A stretch of DNA of 64,000 nt from ZLKRG44 sp964555705 (GTDB lineage: Bacteria; Planctomycetota; Phycisphaerae; Phycisphaerales; SM1A02): positions 1-64,000 of the forward strand of contig CAZKTN010000004.1 in assembly GCA_964555705.1 (NCBI GenBank), given 5' to 3'. Shown here one piece after another: positions 49,054 to 56,946 of this stretch. Each line of letters starts with the position of its first letter. Within the stretch, counting starts at the first letter, position 1. The position numbers and the translations under genes are program-made. The notes under the pieces were generated by a model. That model was not told where the DNA came from and did no database searches. It saw only the letters and a list, made by a program, of their open reading frames with translations.

Positions 49054-49692
49054 TCACTGCGTCACGCCCCCGTACCCGTGCATCGGCAGCATGCGCTTGG
49101 GGTCATGAGGCACCGGATGCGTGCCCGCATCGAGCAGCGCATCGAGCAGCGCTTCAGGCGTGTCGCGCACCACCATCAGCTCACGGACCGCATCGCGCAC
49201 GAAGTGGCTCGTGATGCCGTGCTCGACGAGTTCCACCAGCGGCGAGTAGTAGCCAGCCACATTGAGCACGCCGATGGGCTTGCTGTGACGGCCGATCACT
49301 CGGCCGACGAGCGTCTCGAAGAACTCCTCGTAGGTGCCCAGGCCCCCAGGCAGCACGGCGAACGCATCGCCGCGCTCCTCGAGCTGCTGCTTTCGCTCGC
49401 GCATTCCGGGCACGATGATCATCTCGTCGCATCCGTCCCAGCCTTGCTCAAGACGCATGAACTGCTCGGTGATGATGCCGGTGACCGATCCGCCTGATGC
49501 CTTCGCGGAGCGCGCGATCGCGCCCATCAGCCCGATGCCCCCGCCTCCGTACACCAGCGATGTGCCGCGCTCGGCCATCGCCGCGCCGAGACGCGTCGCG
49601 CAGGTCATGAACAGCGGGTCGCACCCTGGCGCACTTCCGCAGTAGACGGTCACGGACCGCACAGGGCTGCGATCCGGGGCAGGAGGTGACAT
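49054..49692 (-). CDS. LOG-family protein (putative nucleoside monophosphate phosphoribohydrolase)
   Basis: A 212-residue protein of the TIGR00730/LOG family. LVYGGGGIGLMGAIA binds the phosphoribosyl group and PGGLGTYEEFFE is the catalytic PGGxGTxxE motif. Relatives cleave cytokinin or other nucleoside 5'-monophosphates to the base and ribose 5-phosphate. TATCGT (minus strand, 49701-49706) ends 8 nt before the ATG. It starts a run with lpxI and the TlyA-like gene. It is divergent from the sugar transferase at 49716, and the two -10 boxes share five base pairs. Confidence 0.9.
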   Translation of the reverse strand: MSPPAPDRSPVRSVTVYCGSAPGCDPLFMTCATRLGAAMAERGTSLVYGGGGIGLMGAIARSAKASGGSVTGIITEQFMRLEQGWDGCDEMIIVPGMRERKQQLEERGDAFAVLPGGLGTYEEFFETLVGRVIGRHSKPIGVLNVAGYYSPLVELVEHGITSHFVRDAVRELMVVRDTPEALLDALLDAGTHPVPHDPKRMLPMHGYGGVTQ

Positions 49693-49699
49693 GCGTTCC

Positions 49700-49706
49700 T
49701 ACGATA
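49700..49706. promoter_or_regulatory. Overlapping divergent -10 boxes
   Basis: The 7 bp TACGATA contain TACGAT on the plus strand (49700-49705; 10 nt before the ATG at 49716) and TATCGT on the minus strand (49701-49706; 8 nt before the ATG at 49692). Only one polymerase could occupy the site at a time. Confidence 0.4.
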
Positions 49707-49715
49707 GCCGCCACG

Positions 49716-50882
49716 ATGCTCGCCTTCGTGGCACTGCTCGCGGCGACCGGGTTGCTGGTCGCTGCGTCGGGCACCGCGCTCCTGGTGCGACTTGGCCATC
49801 GCGTCGGCGCGCTTGATTCGCCCGGCGCCGCGGGCCATGCGAAGAGGCTCCGCAGGGTGCCCAACATCGGCGGGATCGCCATCGCGGCAGCCACGCTGCT
49901 GCCGCTGGCCGCGGGCCTTGCGGCGGCGTCCGTCGATCCTTCGCTCATGTCGCGGCTGGTGCCCGCGCTTGCGCCCTACGCCGAGCGCGTTGCGAGCGAG
50001 TCGGGCGTCTGGTGGGCGATCCTCGGAGGCGGGGCGGTCATGCATGCGCTGGGGATCGTCGATGACAGGCGTCCACTGTCGGCATGGCCGAAGTTCGTGG
50101 CGCAGGTCGGCATCGCGGCGGCGGTCACCATTCCATTCGACATGCAGATGGTCCCGATGCCGCAGGCGTGGGGTGGCGCTGGCGTGGCGCTCGGCATCGC
50201 GATCACGACGGTGTGGGTCGTGGTGGTGGTGAACGCGATCAACTTCCTCGACAACATGGATGGCCTCGCGGGCGGCGTGGCGCTCATCGGCGCCATCGTG
50301 CTGTGCACTGCGGCGTTCCTCGTGTCGCAGTGGTTTGTGGCGGGGACGCTTGCGCTGCTTGCGGGGTCGCTCGCAGGATTCCTGCTCTTCAACGCGCCAT
50401 GGCGCGCAGGCTCGAGCGCACGCATCTTCATGGGCGATGGAGGATCCCTCTTCACCGGATGGATGCTGGCGCTGCTCTCGGTGCGGCTGACGTGCGCGGA
50501 TCCGACCGACCCGACGTACGCGCTCGGCGGCGCGTGGTACGGGTGGCTGCTGCCCGCACTTGCGCTTGCGGTCCCTCTCTACGACCTGCTCGTGGTCAGC
50601 TCGATCCGCATCGCGCAGGGGCGCCCGCCGTGGCTTGGCGACCAGCAGCACTTCTCGCACCGGCTTGTGGAGCGCGGATTCACGCCTCGCGGCGCAGTGA
50701 TGCTCATCTGGCTCGTTGCGGCCATCGTTGGCGCAGGTGGCCTGATGATCGGCTCGCTGAAGCCATGGCAGGCGCTGCTCGTCGGTGTGCAGGCGATCGC
50801 GGCACTTGGTGCGCTCGCGATGCTTGAGGCCGGGCCCGGCCGCCTCTCCGGCGGCGCTGGGCGCGGGCGGGACCGCGCATGA
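49716..50882 (+). CDS. Polyprenyl-phosphate sugar-1-phosphate transferase (WecA/MraY family)
   Basis: A 388-residue protein with about eleven membrane helices. Key motifs are GIVDDRRPLSAW (catalytic Asp pair), NAINFLDNMDGLAGG, FMGDGGSLF and the cytosolic QQHFSHRL. It transfers a sugar 1-phosphate, often GlcNAc-1-phosphate, from a UDP sugar to undecaprenyl phosphate, the first step of O-antigen or exopolysaccharide units. MLAFVALLAATG is the start, since an upstream in-frame Met lies inside the divergent promoter. Its stop overlaps the start of the next gene (ATGA), which encodes an O-antigen-ligase-like protein. Confidence 0.9.
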   Translation: MLAFVALLAATGLLVAASGTALLVRLGHRVGALDSPGAAGHAKRLRRVPNIGGIAIAAATLLPLAAGLAAASVDPSLMSRLVPALAPYAERVASESGVWWAILGGGAVMHALGIVDDRRPLSAWPKFVAQVGIAAAVTIPFDMQMVPMPQAWGGAGVALGIAITTVWVVVVVNAINFLDNMDGLAGGVALIGAIVLCTAAFLVSQWFVAGTLALLAGSLAGFLLFNAPWRAGSSARIFMGDGGSLFTGWMLALLSVRLTCADPTDPTYALGGAWYGWLLPALALAVPLYDLLVVSSIRIAQGRPPWLGDQQHFSHRLVERGFTPRGAVMLIWLVAAIVGAGGLMIGSLKPWQALLVGVQAIAALGALAMLEAGPGRLSGGAGRGRDRA

Positions 50883-53125
50883 ACCTTCCGCTGGCGCTCA
50901 TGCTCGCGTCGCTCTGTGCGCGCGCGCTCGTGATGTGGATCCCGATGCCGGTCTTCGACATCGATCCTGCGCTCGATCCCTCCCCTTTCGCTGGTGCCGG
51001 TCCTGCGCTCGGATGCGCGCTCGATGGCGTCGTGCTGCTGTGCGCCGTAGCGCTGCTCGGTCGTGCGCACCGGTGCGGCGGTCGCGCTGCGCTCCATGCG
51101 GCGATGCCGGCGCTGATCCTTGCGCTGCCGCTGGCGGTGGTGGGCGGATGGTGGGGCATCGCCGACGGCGAGCAGCTCTGGCGCGCATCGTCGTGGCTGG
51201 CCGGCGTTGTGGCTGTGGCTGCGCTGCTTGCGCTCGCGAGCGCCGACGCGCGCACTGCGCGTGTGTGCTCGGCAGCCGCGATCGCGGCCGTCTGCGGGAC
51301 ACTCGCGGTCCTCGCCGTGCGCGGCGCATCGCAGGTGCTCAGCGAGCATCCATCGACGGTGGCGCACTACGACGCGAACCGCGAGTCAGTGCTTGCGTCG
51401 CAAGGGTGGAGTGCAGGATCGCCGCAGGCCCTCGCCTACGAGCGACGTCTTCGCCAGCGCGAGGCCACCGGCTGGTTCGGGTTCTCCAACGTCTACGCGT
51501 CGCTCGCCGCGTCGGGCGCCGTGCTGCTCGTGGGCGTGGCGCTCGTGCGTGCGGGTGCGAGGCGTGCGCTGCTGTCGGCGACCGCAGCTGCCGCGCTCGT
51601 CGCGCTTGTCGCCATCAGCGGGAGCAAGGGCGGCATTGCGGCGATCGCCGTCGGGTTCGGCGCCGCTGCGCTTGCCATGGCGCTGTCTGGCCGAGCCGGG
51701 TCCGTGCCGCTCCTGCGCGCGGCGCTGATCGCCGCGCCCCTGTGCGCGCTCGCGCTGCCGTGGGTGCGCTGGTATGCAGGCGGCCTCGAGTGGGGCGAGC
51801 GAAGCCTCCTGGTGCGGGCTGGCTACCTGCACTCTGCGTGGGAGGCGGTGCGCGCCTCGCCGCTCTACGGATGGGGACCCGCGGGATTCCAGCTCGCCGA
51901 CATCTCGTTCAGGCCATCCTGGAGCGTGGAGGAAGTGTCGAGCGCGCACGCTGCGATCGCAGACTGGTGTGCGGCGCTCGGCGCGCCAGCGGGACTCGCG
52001 CTTGTCGCCGCGCTGATGGCGGTCGTATGGCGCGTGCCGCTGGCGCTGTCGGCGCCGGTGGCGCGTCCGGATCCTGCGGAGCAGTCCGAGGACGCACGCA
52101 GCGCATGGTGCACGGCGGTGGCGGCCATCGCGGTGGCATGGGTGATCGGCGTCGGCTGCGAGCTTGCCGCGCTCGACGTGGCGGGCCTCCTCGTTCGCGT
52201 GCTCGCCCTCGCGGTCGCAGTGTGGGTGGCGCGGCAGGCCGCGAGCGCCGCCACGCATCCGCAGCAGGCTGCGCTTGGTGCGTGCGCCGTGGGTGCCTCG
52301 GCGGCGCTGCTTGCGCATGGCCAGATCGACATGACGTTCTGGCTGCCGTCGAGTGCGCCGGTCGGGTGGCTTCTGGTCGGCTCCTGCGCAGCGCTCGCCT
52401 GCGCGCGCGCCGCACCGGAAGAGCCTGCGCTCGAGTCGCCTTCACGTGCGCGCCACGGCGACGCGGATCCGGTGCCGTGGCCCGCCCGACTCGTGCGCGC
52501 AACGGTCGCGTCGGCGGGCATCGCGCTGCTCGTCGCTGGCGCATCTCTTGCGCGCCAGGACTATGTGATGGTCCGCGCGGCAGAGGATGTGAGCGCCGCG
52601 GGCGGCGATGCGCCCTCGCGCGCACGCGCCGCGCAGCAGCTGCTGCACGCGTGGACGATCGAGCCGGCGCGTTCGCCCATCGCAGTGGCCGCCGCGAAAC
52701 AGGCGTTCGCGGCACTCCGCGCGCTTCCCCCCGACGCGCCGCGCGATGACGCCGACAGCGTCCGTGCCGTTGTCCACGACGCGCACGAGGCTGCGGGCAC
52801 CGCGGGCGAGCTCAACGCATCTGCCTTTGCGGCGGCGCAGGCGCGCGCGCGGCTGGCGGTGGCCGCAGCGAGGCGCCAGTGGATGGGATGGGCAGCCGCG
52901 CTCGAGAGCTGCGAGCATGCGGTCGCCCTCGACCCGCGCAGCGTGGGCTCCTGGATCACCCTCGCGGAGGCACGCGAGGGCGCACGCGACCGGAAGGGCG
53001 CCGCAGATGCCATCGACCGCGCCCTGGAGGCCGACGCCTCCTACGCGCTCGACCCGGTCCGTCAGATGGGAGATGCCCAGAGACGCGCGTGGGAGTCAAG
53101 GGCACGCGCGATGCGCGGCGAGTAG
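50879..53125 (+). CDS. O-antigen ligase/polymerase-like membrane protein
   Basis: A 748-residue protein with ten or more membrane helices over about 1-580, then a soluble C-terminal part of helical repeats, including ALDPRSVGSWITLAEAREGA, a TPR-like unit. ISGSKGGIAAIAVGF and the large loop with PLYGWGPAGFQLADI fit the Wzy/WaaL-type (PF04932) core. Such proteins join or polymerise undecaprenyl-linked glycans at the periplasmic face. Coupling to the WecA-like gene by an ATGA overlap supports this role. Whether it is a ligase or a polymerase cannot be decided. Confidence 0.8.
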   Translation: MNLPLALMLASLCARALVMWIPMPVFDIDPALDPSPFAGAGPALGCALDGVVLLCAVALLGRAHRCGGRAALHAAMPALILALPLAVVGGWWGIADGEQLWRASSWLAGVVAVAALLALASADARTARVCSAAAIAAVCGTLAVLAVRGASQVLSEHPSTVAHYDANRESVLASQGWSAGSPQALAYERRLRQREATGWFGFSNVYASLAASGAVLLVGVALVRAGARRALLSATAAAALVALVAISGSKGGIAAIAVGFGAAALAMALSGRAGSVPLLRAALIAAPLCALALPWVRWYAGGLEWGERSLLVRAGYLHSAWEAVRASPLYGWGPAGFQLADISFRPSWSVEEVSSAHAAIADWCAALGAPAGLALVAALMAVVWRVPLALSAPVARPDPAEQSEDARSAWCTAVAAIAVAWVIGVGCELAALDVAGLLVRVLALAVAVWVARQAASAATHPQQAALGACAVGASAALLAHGQIDMTFWLPSSAPVGWLLVGSCAALACARAAPEEPALESPSRARHGDADPVPWPARLVRATVASAGIALLVAGASLARQDYVMVRAAEDVSAAGGDAPSRARAAQQLLHAWTIEPARSPIAVAAAKQAFAALRALPPDAPRDDADSVRAVVHDAHEAAGTAGELNASAFAAAQARARLAVAAARRQWMGWAAALESCEHAVALDPRSVGSWITLAEAREGARDRKGAADAIDRALEADASYALDPVRQMGDAQRRAWESRARAMRGE

Positions 53126-53190
53126 CGCATGAGGAGCCATCCCGTCGCGCGTGGCGTGCAGCCCGCGCGGGCGCACGGTGCGCGTGCCGA

Positions 53191-55176
53191 TCACCGCGCG
53201 CCGACGGCCCTGTCGATCGCCTCCACCACCTGCGCCGGCGTGTAGAGGTCGGATTCGAGCGTGGGCGTGCCGCTGGGTGCGTACACGACAAGGAAGGGGA
53301 TCGTCACCCGGCCGGCATCCTTGAGCTTCGCGCGCCCCGGATCGTTGCTGCCCGTGATGTCGACCTTCATCGGGACCACGCCGCCCTTGGCGATGCGCGC
53401 CACCACCGGCGAGCTCTCGAGCACGGTCTTCTCGAGCGTCTTGCAGTTGAGGCACCACTCGGCGGTGAAGTCGAGCATCACCGCATCCCCGCGCGCGAGC
53501 GCCTCGGCGAACCGCTCCGGCGTGTAGTAGGTCCAGGGGATCGGACCCTTGTCCGTCATCCGCACGCCCACGCCGACGGAGATCGCCACGATCAGCGCAC
53601 TCGCCGCCCCGAGCACCACGCGGGCGCGGATCGACTTCGCGAGCGCCATCGTGCGCGCGAACATGTAGCCGCCCGCACCGATCGCGCACGCGGCCACTGC
53701 CCACCAGTACACGGTGCTCGGGGGGTCAGGCGCTGTCACCATGGCGCCCGAGAGGCCTGATCCCACGAAGTACGCCGCTGCGGCAAGGAGCAGGAGTCCC
53801 ATCGTCGTCTTGAGGGCATCGCTTGCAGGTCCGCTGCGGGGCACGCGCTCGACGAGCGATGGCTTCGCCGACAGGATGAGGTAGGGGAGCGCCATCCCTG
53901 CACCGATCGATCCGAAGACACTGAGCACGGTGGCGGGCGACTCGGTGACCGCCCACGCGGCGGCTGCGCCCATGAGCGGGGCAGTGCACGGCGTCGAGAG
54001 CACTGCAGTCATCACGCCGAATCCGACCGCGCCGGGGAGCGTGTCCTGCTTGGTCTCGACCATGTACACGCGCTGCGGGAGCACGATGTTGAAGGCTCCG
54101 CACATGCCAAGCGCCATGATCGCGATCACCACGCCGACGCCAATCGTGAACAGCGGGTACTGGAAGAGCTGGTTTGCGCTCGTGAACCCCGAGATGAGGC
54201 TCATCGCCGCACCAAGCGCAAGCCAGAAGAGCACCACGCCTGCCGAGAGCGCAAGGCCAAGCTGCAGGCACCGACGCGGATGTCCTGCTGCGCGCGAGAT
54301 CGAGAGGATCTTGAGCGGGATCACCGGAAGCACGCATGGCGTGAAGTTCAGGAGCGATCCTCCAAGCGCAGCGACCAGCAGCAGCGCGAAGAAGCCCGCA
54401 CCTGTGGGGTCGATCTCGAACGTGCGCCCGAAGATGTCGAATCGCACTGCGGTCGCGCCGGGCTTCCCGGAGTGGATCGCCGCGAAGATCGCAGGGTCGA
54501 AGGATGAGAATCTCGCCCCGGGCGCGCCCATCGTCGCACCAGGCTCGACCGTCACCGACACCGTGAAGGGGATGTCCGCTGGGGCCACGCACGTCGAGTC
54601 GTCGCACGCCTGCAGCTGCACGTAGCCGCTCAGCGTTGCGGTGCCTGCGGGCGCGTCGGCGGCGACCACAAGAGGCAGGTAGATGACGGTCTGGCCTGAG
54701 AAGACCGCGTACGGCTTCTTGCCCTCGCCGACGTCCGCATCGATCGTCGAGTAGTCGGGCCACTGCACGAGCGCGGCGGCCGTGCCGTCGGGCGACGGCA
54801 TGCCTGGGCGGATCGGTGCCGGTGCAGCGGTCGCGCGCAGCGCGCCAGCGCCGAACGATCCCGTGGCCACATGCACGCTGGTGTGGATCGCGCCATCGAA
54901 GCGGGCCACGCTCGCCGGCAGCGCGCGGTCATCGCTCCACGCATGCCACGAGGGCCTGAAGTCCAGCACGATCGCGACCGGAAGGTCGGCGCCCGGAGCG
55001 ACCCGTGTGGCCGCGGGCTCCACCGCGACCCGGACCGCATCCTCCGACGACCGCACAGGTCCGGAATCGAATGCCGACCCTTGGGTTGCGGCGGCCGAAG
55101 GGGGGTTTAGGAGCGCCAAGAGCCCCCAAAGGGCTCCAGCAGCCACCGACAGGCGTGTGAGCGGGTTCGCAACCAT
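53191..55176 (-). CDS. dsbD: Thiol:disulfide interchange protein DsbD
   Basis: A 661-residue protein. A signal peptide (about 1-30, ending near PSAAA) leads into a periplasmic N domain with QACDDSTC. The membrane domain of eight helices contains NFTPCVLPVIPLKI and LSTPCTAPLMG, whose cysteines relay electrons. A C-terminal thioredoxin domain carries AEWCLNCKTLE (CxxC). It carries reducing power from cytosolic thioredoxin to periplasmic partners, including cytochrome c maturation, which suits the ResB-CcsA protein in this window. The ATG at 55176 is chosen because TAGGAT (minus strand, 55185-55190) ends 8 nt before it. Longer readings run through the promoter of the nusA region. Confidence 0.94.
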   Translation of the reverse strand: MVANPLTRLSVAAGALWGLLALLNPPSAAATQGSAFDSGPVRSSEDAVRVAVEPAATRVAPGADLPVAIVLDFRPSWHAWSDDRALPASVARFDGAIHTSVHVATGSFGAGALRATAAPAPIRPGMPSPDGTAAALVQWPDYSTIDADVGEGKKPYAVFSGQTVIYLPLVVAADAPAGTATLSGYVQLQACDDSTCVAPADIPFTVSVTVEPGATMGAPGARFSSFDPAIFAAIHSGKPGATAVRFDIFGRTFEIDPTGAGFFALLLVAALGGSLLNFTPCVLPVIPLKILSISRAAGHPRRCLQLGLALSAGVVLFWLALGAAMSLISGFTSANQLFQYPLFTIGVGVVIAIMALGMCGAFNIVLPQRVYMVETKQDTLPGAVGFGVMTAVLSTPCTAPLMGAAAAWAVTESPATVLSVFGSIGAGMALPYLILSAKPSLVERVPRSGPASDALKTTMGLLLLAAAAYFVGSGLSGAMVTAPDPPSTVYWWAVAACAIGAGGYMFARTMALAKSIRARVVLGAASALIVAISVGVGVRMTDKGPIPWTYYTPERFAEALARGDAVMLDFTAEWCLNCKTLEKTVLESSPVVARIAKGGVVPMKVDITGSNDPGRAKLKDAGRVTIPFLVVYAPSGTPTLESDLYTPAQVVEAIDRAVGAR

Positions 55177-55215
55177 GTCCCAGAATCCTATGGATCGTGC
55201 AATTCGGGCGCAGCA

Positions 55216-55244
55216 TTGCGGAATGCGTCCAAAATGGCTACAAT
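55216..55244 (+). promoter_or_regulatory. Sigma-70 promoter of the nusA leader RNA
   Basis: TTGCGG (55216-55221) and TACAAT (55239-55244) are separated by 17 bp. Transcription would start near 55251. It is among the best promoters in the window, and the downstream transcript is strongly structured. Confidence 0.65.
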
Positions 55245-55250
55245 TCCCGA

Positions 55251-55497
55251 TTCGAAGCCGCGTGGCTTCGAGCCTGTCCGCACCGACGACCAGACCCCAT
55301 GATGCACGCAAACGCAACAGCTCAGCGCATGCTCCCCATGGGGTTCCCCACGAGCCTCGGATGACGCGATCCTGCGTCATCCTCGCCCGTGCGGTCGGCG
55401 CTGCCGTGCCGGAGGCCCTGATGGGCTGACCCGGCACCGCTGCTCGGTTCGGACGGGCCATGGGCGTGACCGCGCGTCCATGGCCCGACTTGTTTTT
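55251..55497 (+). ncRNA. Candidate structured RNA or attenuator leader upstream of nusA
   Basis: About 247 nt bounded by a promoter and an intrinsic terminator. Four perfect or near-perfect hairpins are visible: 55252-55259 with 55264-55271 (8 bp), 55359-55367 with 55374-55382 (9 bp), 55406-55412 with 55431-55437 (7 bp, extended inside) and the terminator stem. Two short overlapping ORFs (55299-55364 and 55361-55429; 21 and 22 codons, joined by ATGA) could encode leader peptides, but neither has a ribosome site. No tmRNA, 6S, SRP or RNase P signature was recognised. It may be an independent RNA, or a leader controlling read-through into nusA-infB. Confidence 0.5.
55455..55497 (+). terminator. 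Rho-independent terminator before nusA
   Basis: GGGCCATGG (55455-55463) and CCATGGCCC (55478-55486) form a perfect 9-bp stem, followed by GACTTGTTTTT. It lies 63 bp before the nusA start, on the same strand, so the nusA operon needs read-through or another promoter. Confidence 0.8.
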
Positions 55498-55559
55498 GGC
55501 GCGGTCTGGCGCAACGACATCCAAACATCCCGTCACGACAATCCAAGGAACCGAACTCA

Positions 55560-56894
55560 ATGAACGACAACGTCATCCGACTGGTGGACACCGTGGCACG
55601 CGAGAAGGGCGTGGACCGCGAGCTGGTGTTCCAGAACCTTGAGCAGGCCATGATGAGCGCGGCCCGCAAGTACTTCAACTCCCTCGACCTCGAGGAGTTC
55701 GGATGCGCCATTGACCGGATCACGGGCCAGATCTCGCTGTGGCGCAACCACGAGGACGGCACCCGCGAGGAGATCAACGACCCGCAGAGGCTCGGACGCA
55801 TCGCGGCGCAGACCGCCAAGCAGGTGATGATCCAGCGAAACCGCGAGAACGAGCGCAACTCGCTGCTCGACGAGTACACCAAGCGCCGCGGCGAGCTGGT
55901 GACGGGTCTCGCGCAGCGCTACGAGGGCAACGCGCTCATCGTGCAGATCGACCGTGCCGAGGGCTTCATGCCGCGCTCGGAGCAGATCCCGGGCGAGCAG
56001 TTCCAGCCCGGTGACCGCGTGCGATGCCTGCTGCTTGACGTGCGCGACGCCGGCCACCAGGTGAAGATCGTGCTCTCGCGCGCGCACCCTGACTTCATCC
56101 GCAAGCTGTTCGAGGCCGAGGTGCCGGAGGTGTCCGAGCGCACCATCGACATCAAGGCGATGGCCCGCGAGCCCGGCTTCCGCACGAAGCTCGCGGTGTC
56201 GAGCGTCGACGCGAAGGTCGACGCCGTCGGCGCGTGCGTCGGCGTGCGCGGCTCGCGCATCCGCAACATCGTCGACGAGCTCGGCGGCGAGAAGATCGAC
56301 ATCGTGCGCTGGAACGAGTCGAGCCAGGTGCTCATCGCCAACGCGCTCAAGCCTGCCGAGGTCGAGGAGGTCTCGCTGTGCTTCGAGCTCGGCCGCGCGA
56401 CGATCATCGTGCGCGACGACCAGCTCTCGCTCGCCATCGGCCGCCGAGGCCAGAACGTGCGCCTCGCGGCGCGCCTGACCGGCTGGGATGTCGACATCCT
56501 GACGCCGCCCGAGTTCCAGAAGGGCCTGCAGATCCTCGAGGAGACCGTGCGCACCGTGCCCGGCATCACCGACGAGATGCTCGACCGCATGGGCGCGCTC
56601 GGCATGATCAGCGTCTTCGACGTCGAGGAGGTCGGCGAGCCTGTGCTCGTGCAGGAGTGCGGCATGTCGCCGGAGATGGCGCAGCAGGTCGTCTCGACGT
56701 GCGCCGAGCGCGGCCGCGCCGTGGCCGAGCAGATGGCGCAGGACAAGGCGGCCGAGGAGGCCCGGCGCGCCGAGGAGGGCGCGACGGCCGATGCGCTGCT
56801 TGGCGGCGAGGGCGCCGTGGCGACCGACGCCGAGAGCGAGGCCGCGGCGGACAGCATCCTTGGCATCACGAGCGACGAGCCCGCGCAGGGCTGA
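55560..56894 (+). CDS. nusA: Transcription termination/antitermination factor NusA
   Basis: A 444-residue NusA. The N-terminal RNA-polymerase-binding domain (about 1-125) leads into an S1 domain (about 130-200), then two KH domains (AVGACVGVRGSRIRNIVDELGGEKIDI and LSLAIGRRGQNVRLAARLTGWDVDI) and one helix-hairpin-helix region (VPGITDEMLDRMGALGM). An acidic Ala/Glu-rich tail ends it. It binds RNA polymerase and nascent RNA to modulate pausing, termination and antitermination. AAGGAA stands 10 nt before the ATG. rimP, which usually precedes it, is absent; a structured RNA with a terminator stands in its place. infB follows 52 bp downstream. Confidence 0.97.
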   Translation: MNDNVIRLVDTVAREKGVDRELVFQNLEQAMMSAARKYFNSLDLEEFGCAIDRITGQISLWRNHEDGTREEINDPQRLGRIAAQTAKQVMIQRNRENERNSLLDEYTKRRGELVTGLAQRYEGNALIVQIDRAEGFMPRSEQIPGEQFQPGDRVRCLLLDVRDAGHQVKIVLSRAHPDFIRKLFEAEVPEVSERTIDIKAMAREPGFRTKLAVSSVDAKVDAVGACVGVRGSRIRNIVDELGGEKIDIVRWNESSQVLIANALKPAEVEEVSLCFELGRATIIVRDDQLSLAIGRRGQNVRLAARLTGWDVDILTPPEFQKGLQILEETVRTVPGITDEMLDRMGALGMISVFDVEEVGEPVLVQECGMSPEMAQQVVSTCAERGRAVAEQMAQDKAAEEARRAEEGATADALLGGEGAVATDAESEAAADSILGITSDEPAQG

Positions 56895-56946
56895 GCGTTG
56901 GGGAACATTCACTGATTCACTGGTTCACGCACACACGGAGCAGCGA

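Noticed and set aside
55251..55497. tmRNA or tRNA in the nusA leader (a GGTTCGGAC stretch looks like a T-loop)
   Set aside because: No acceptor stem, CCA end or resume codon/tag ORF could be fitted, and the stretch lacks the usual GGTTCGANNCC form.
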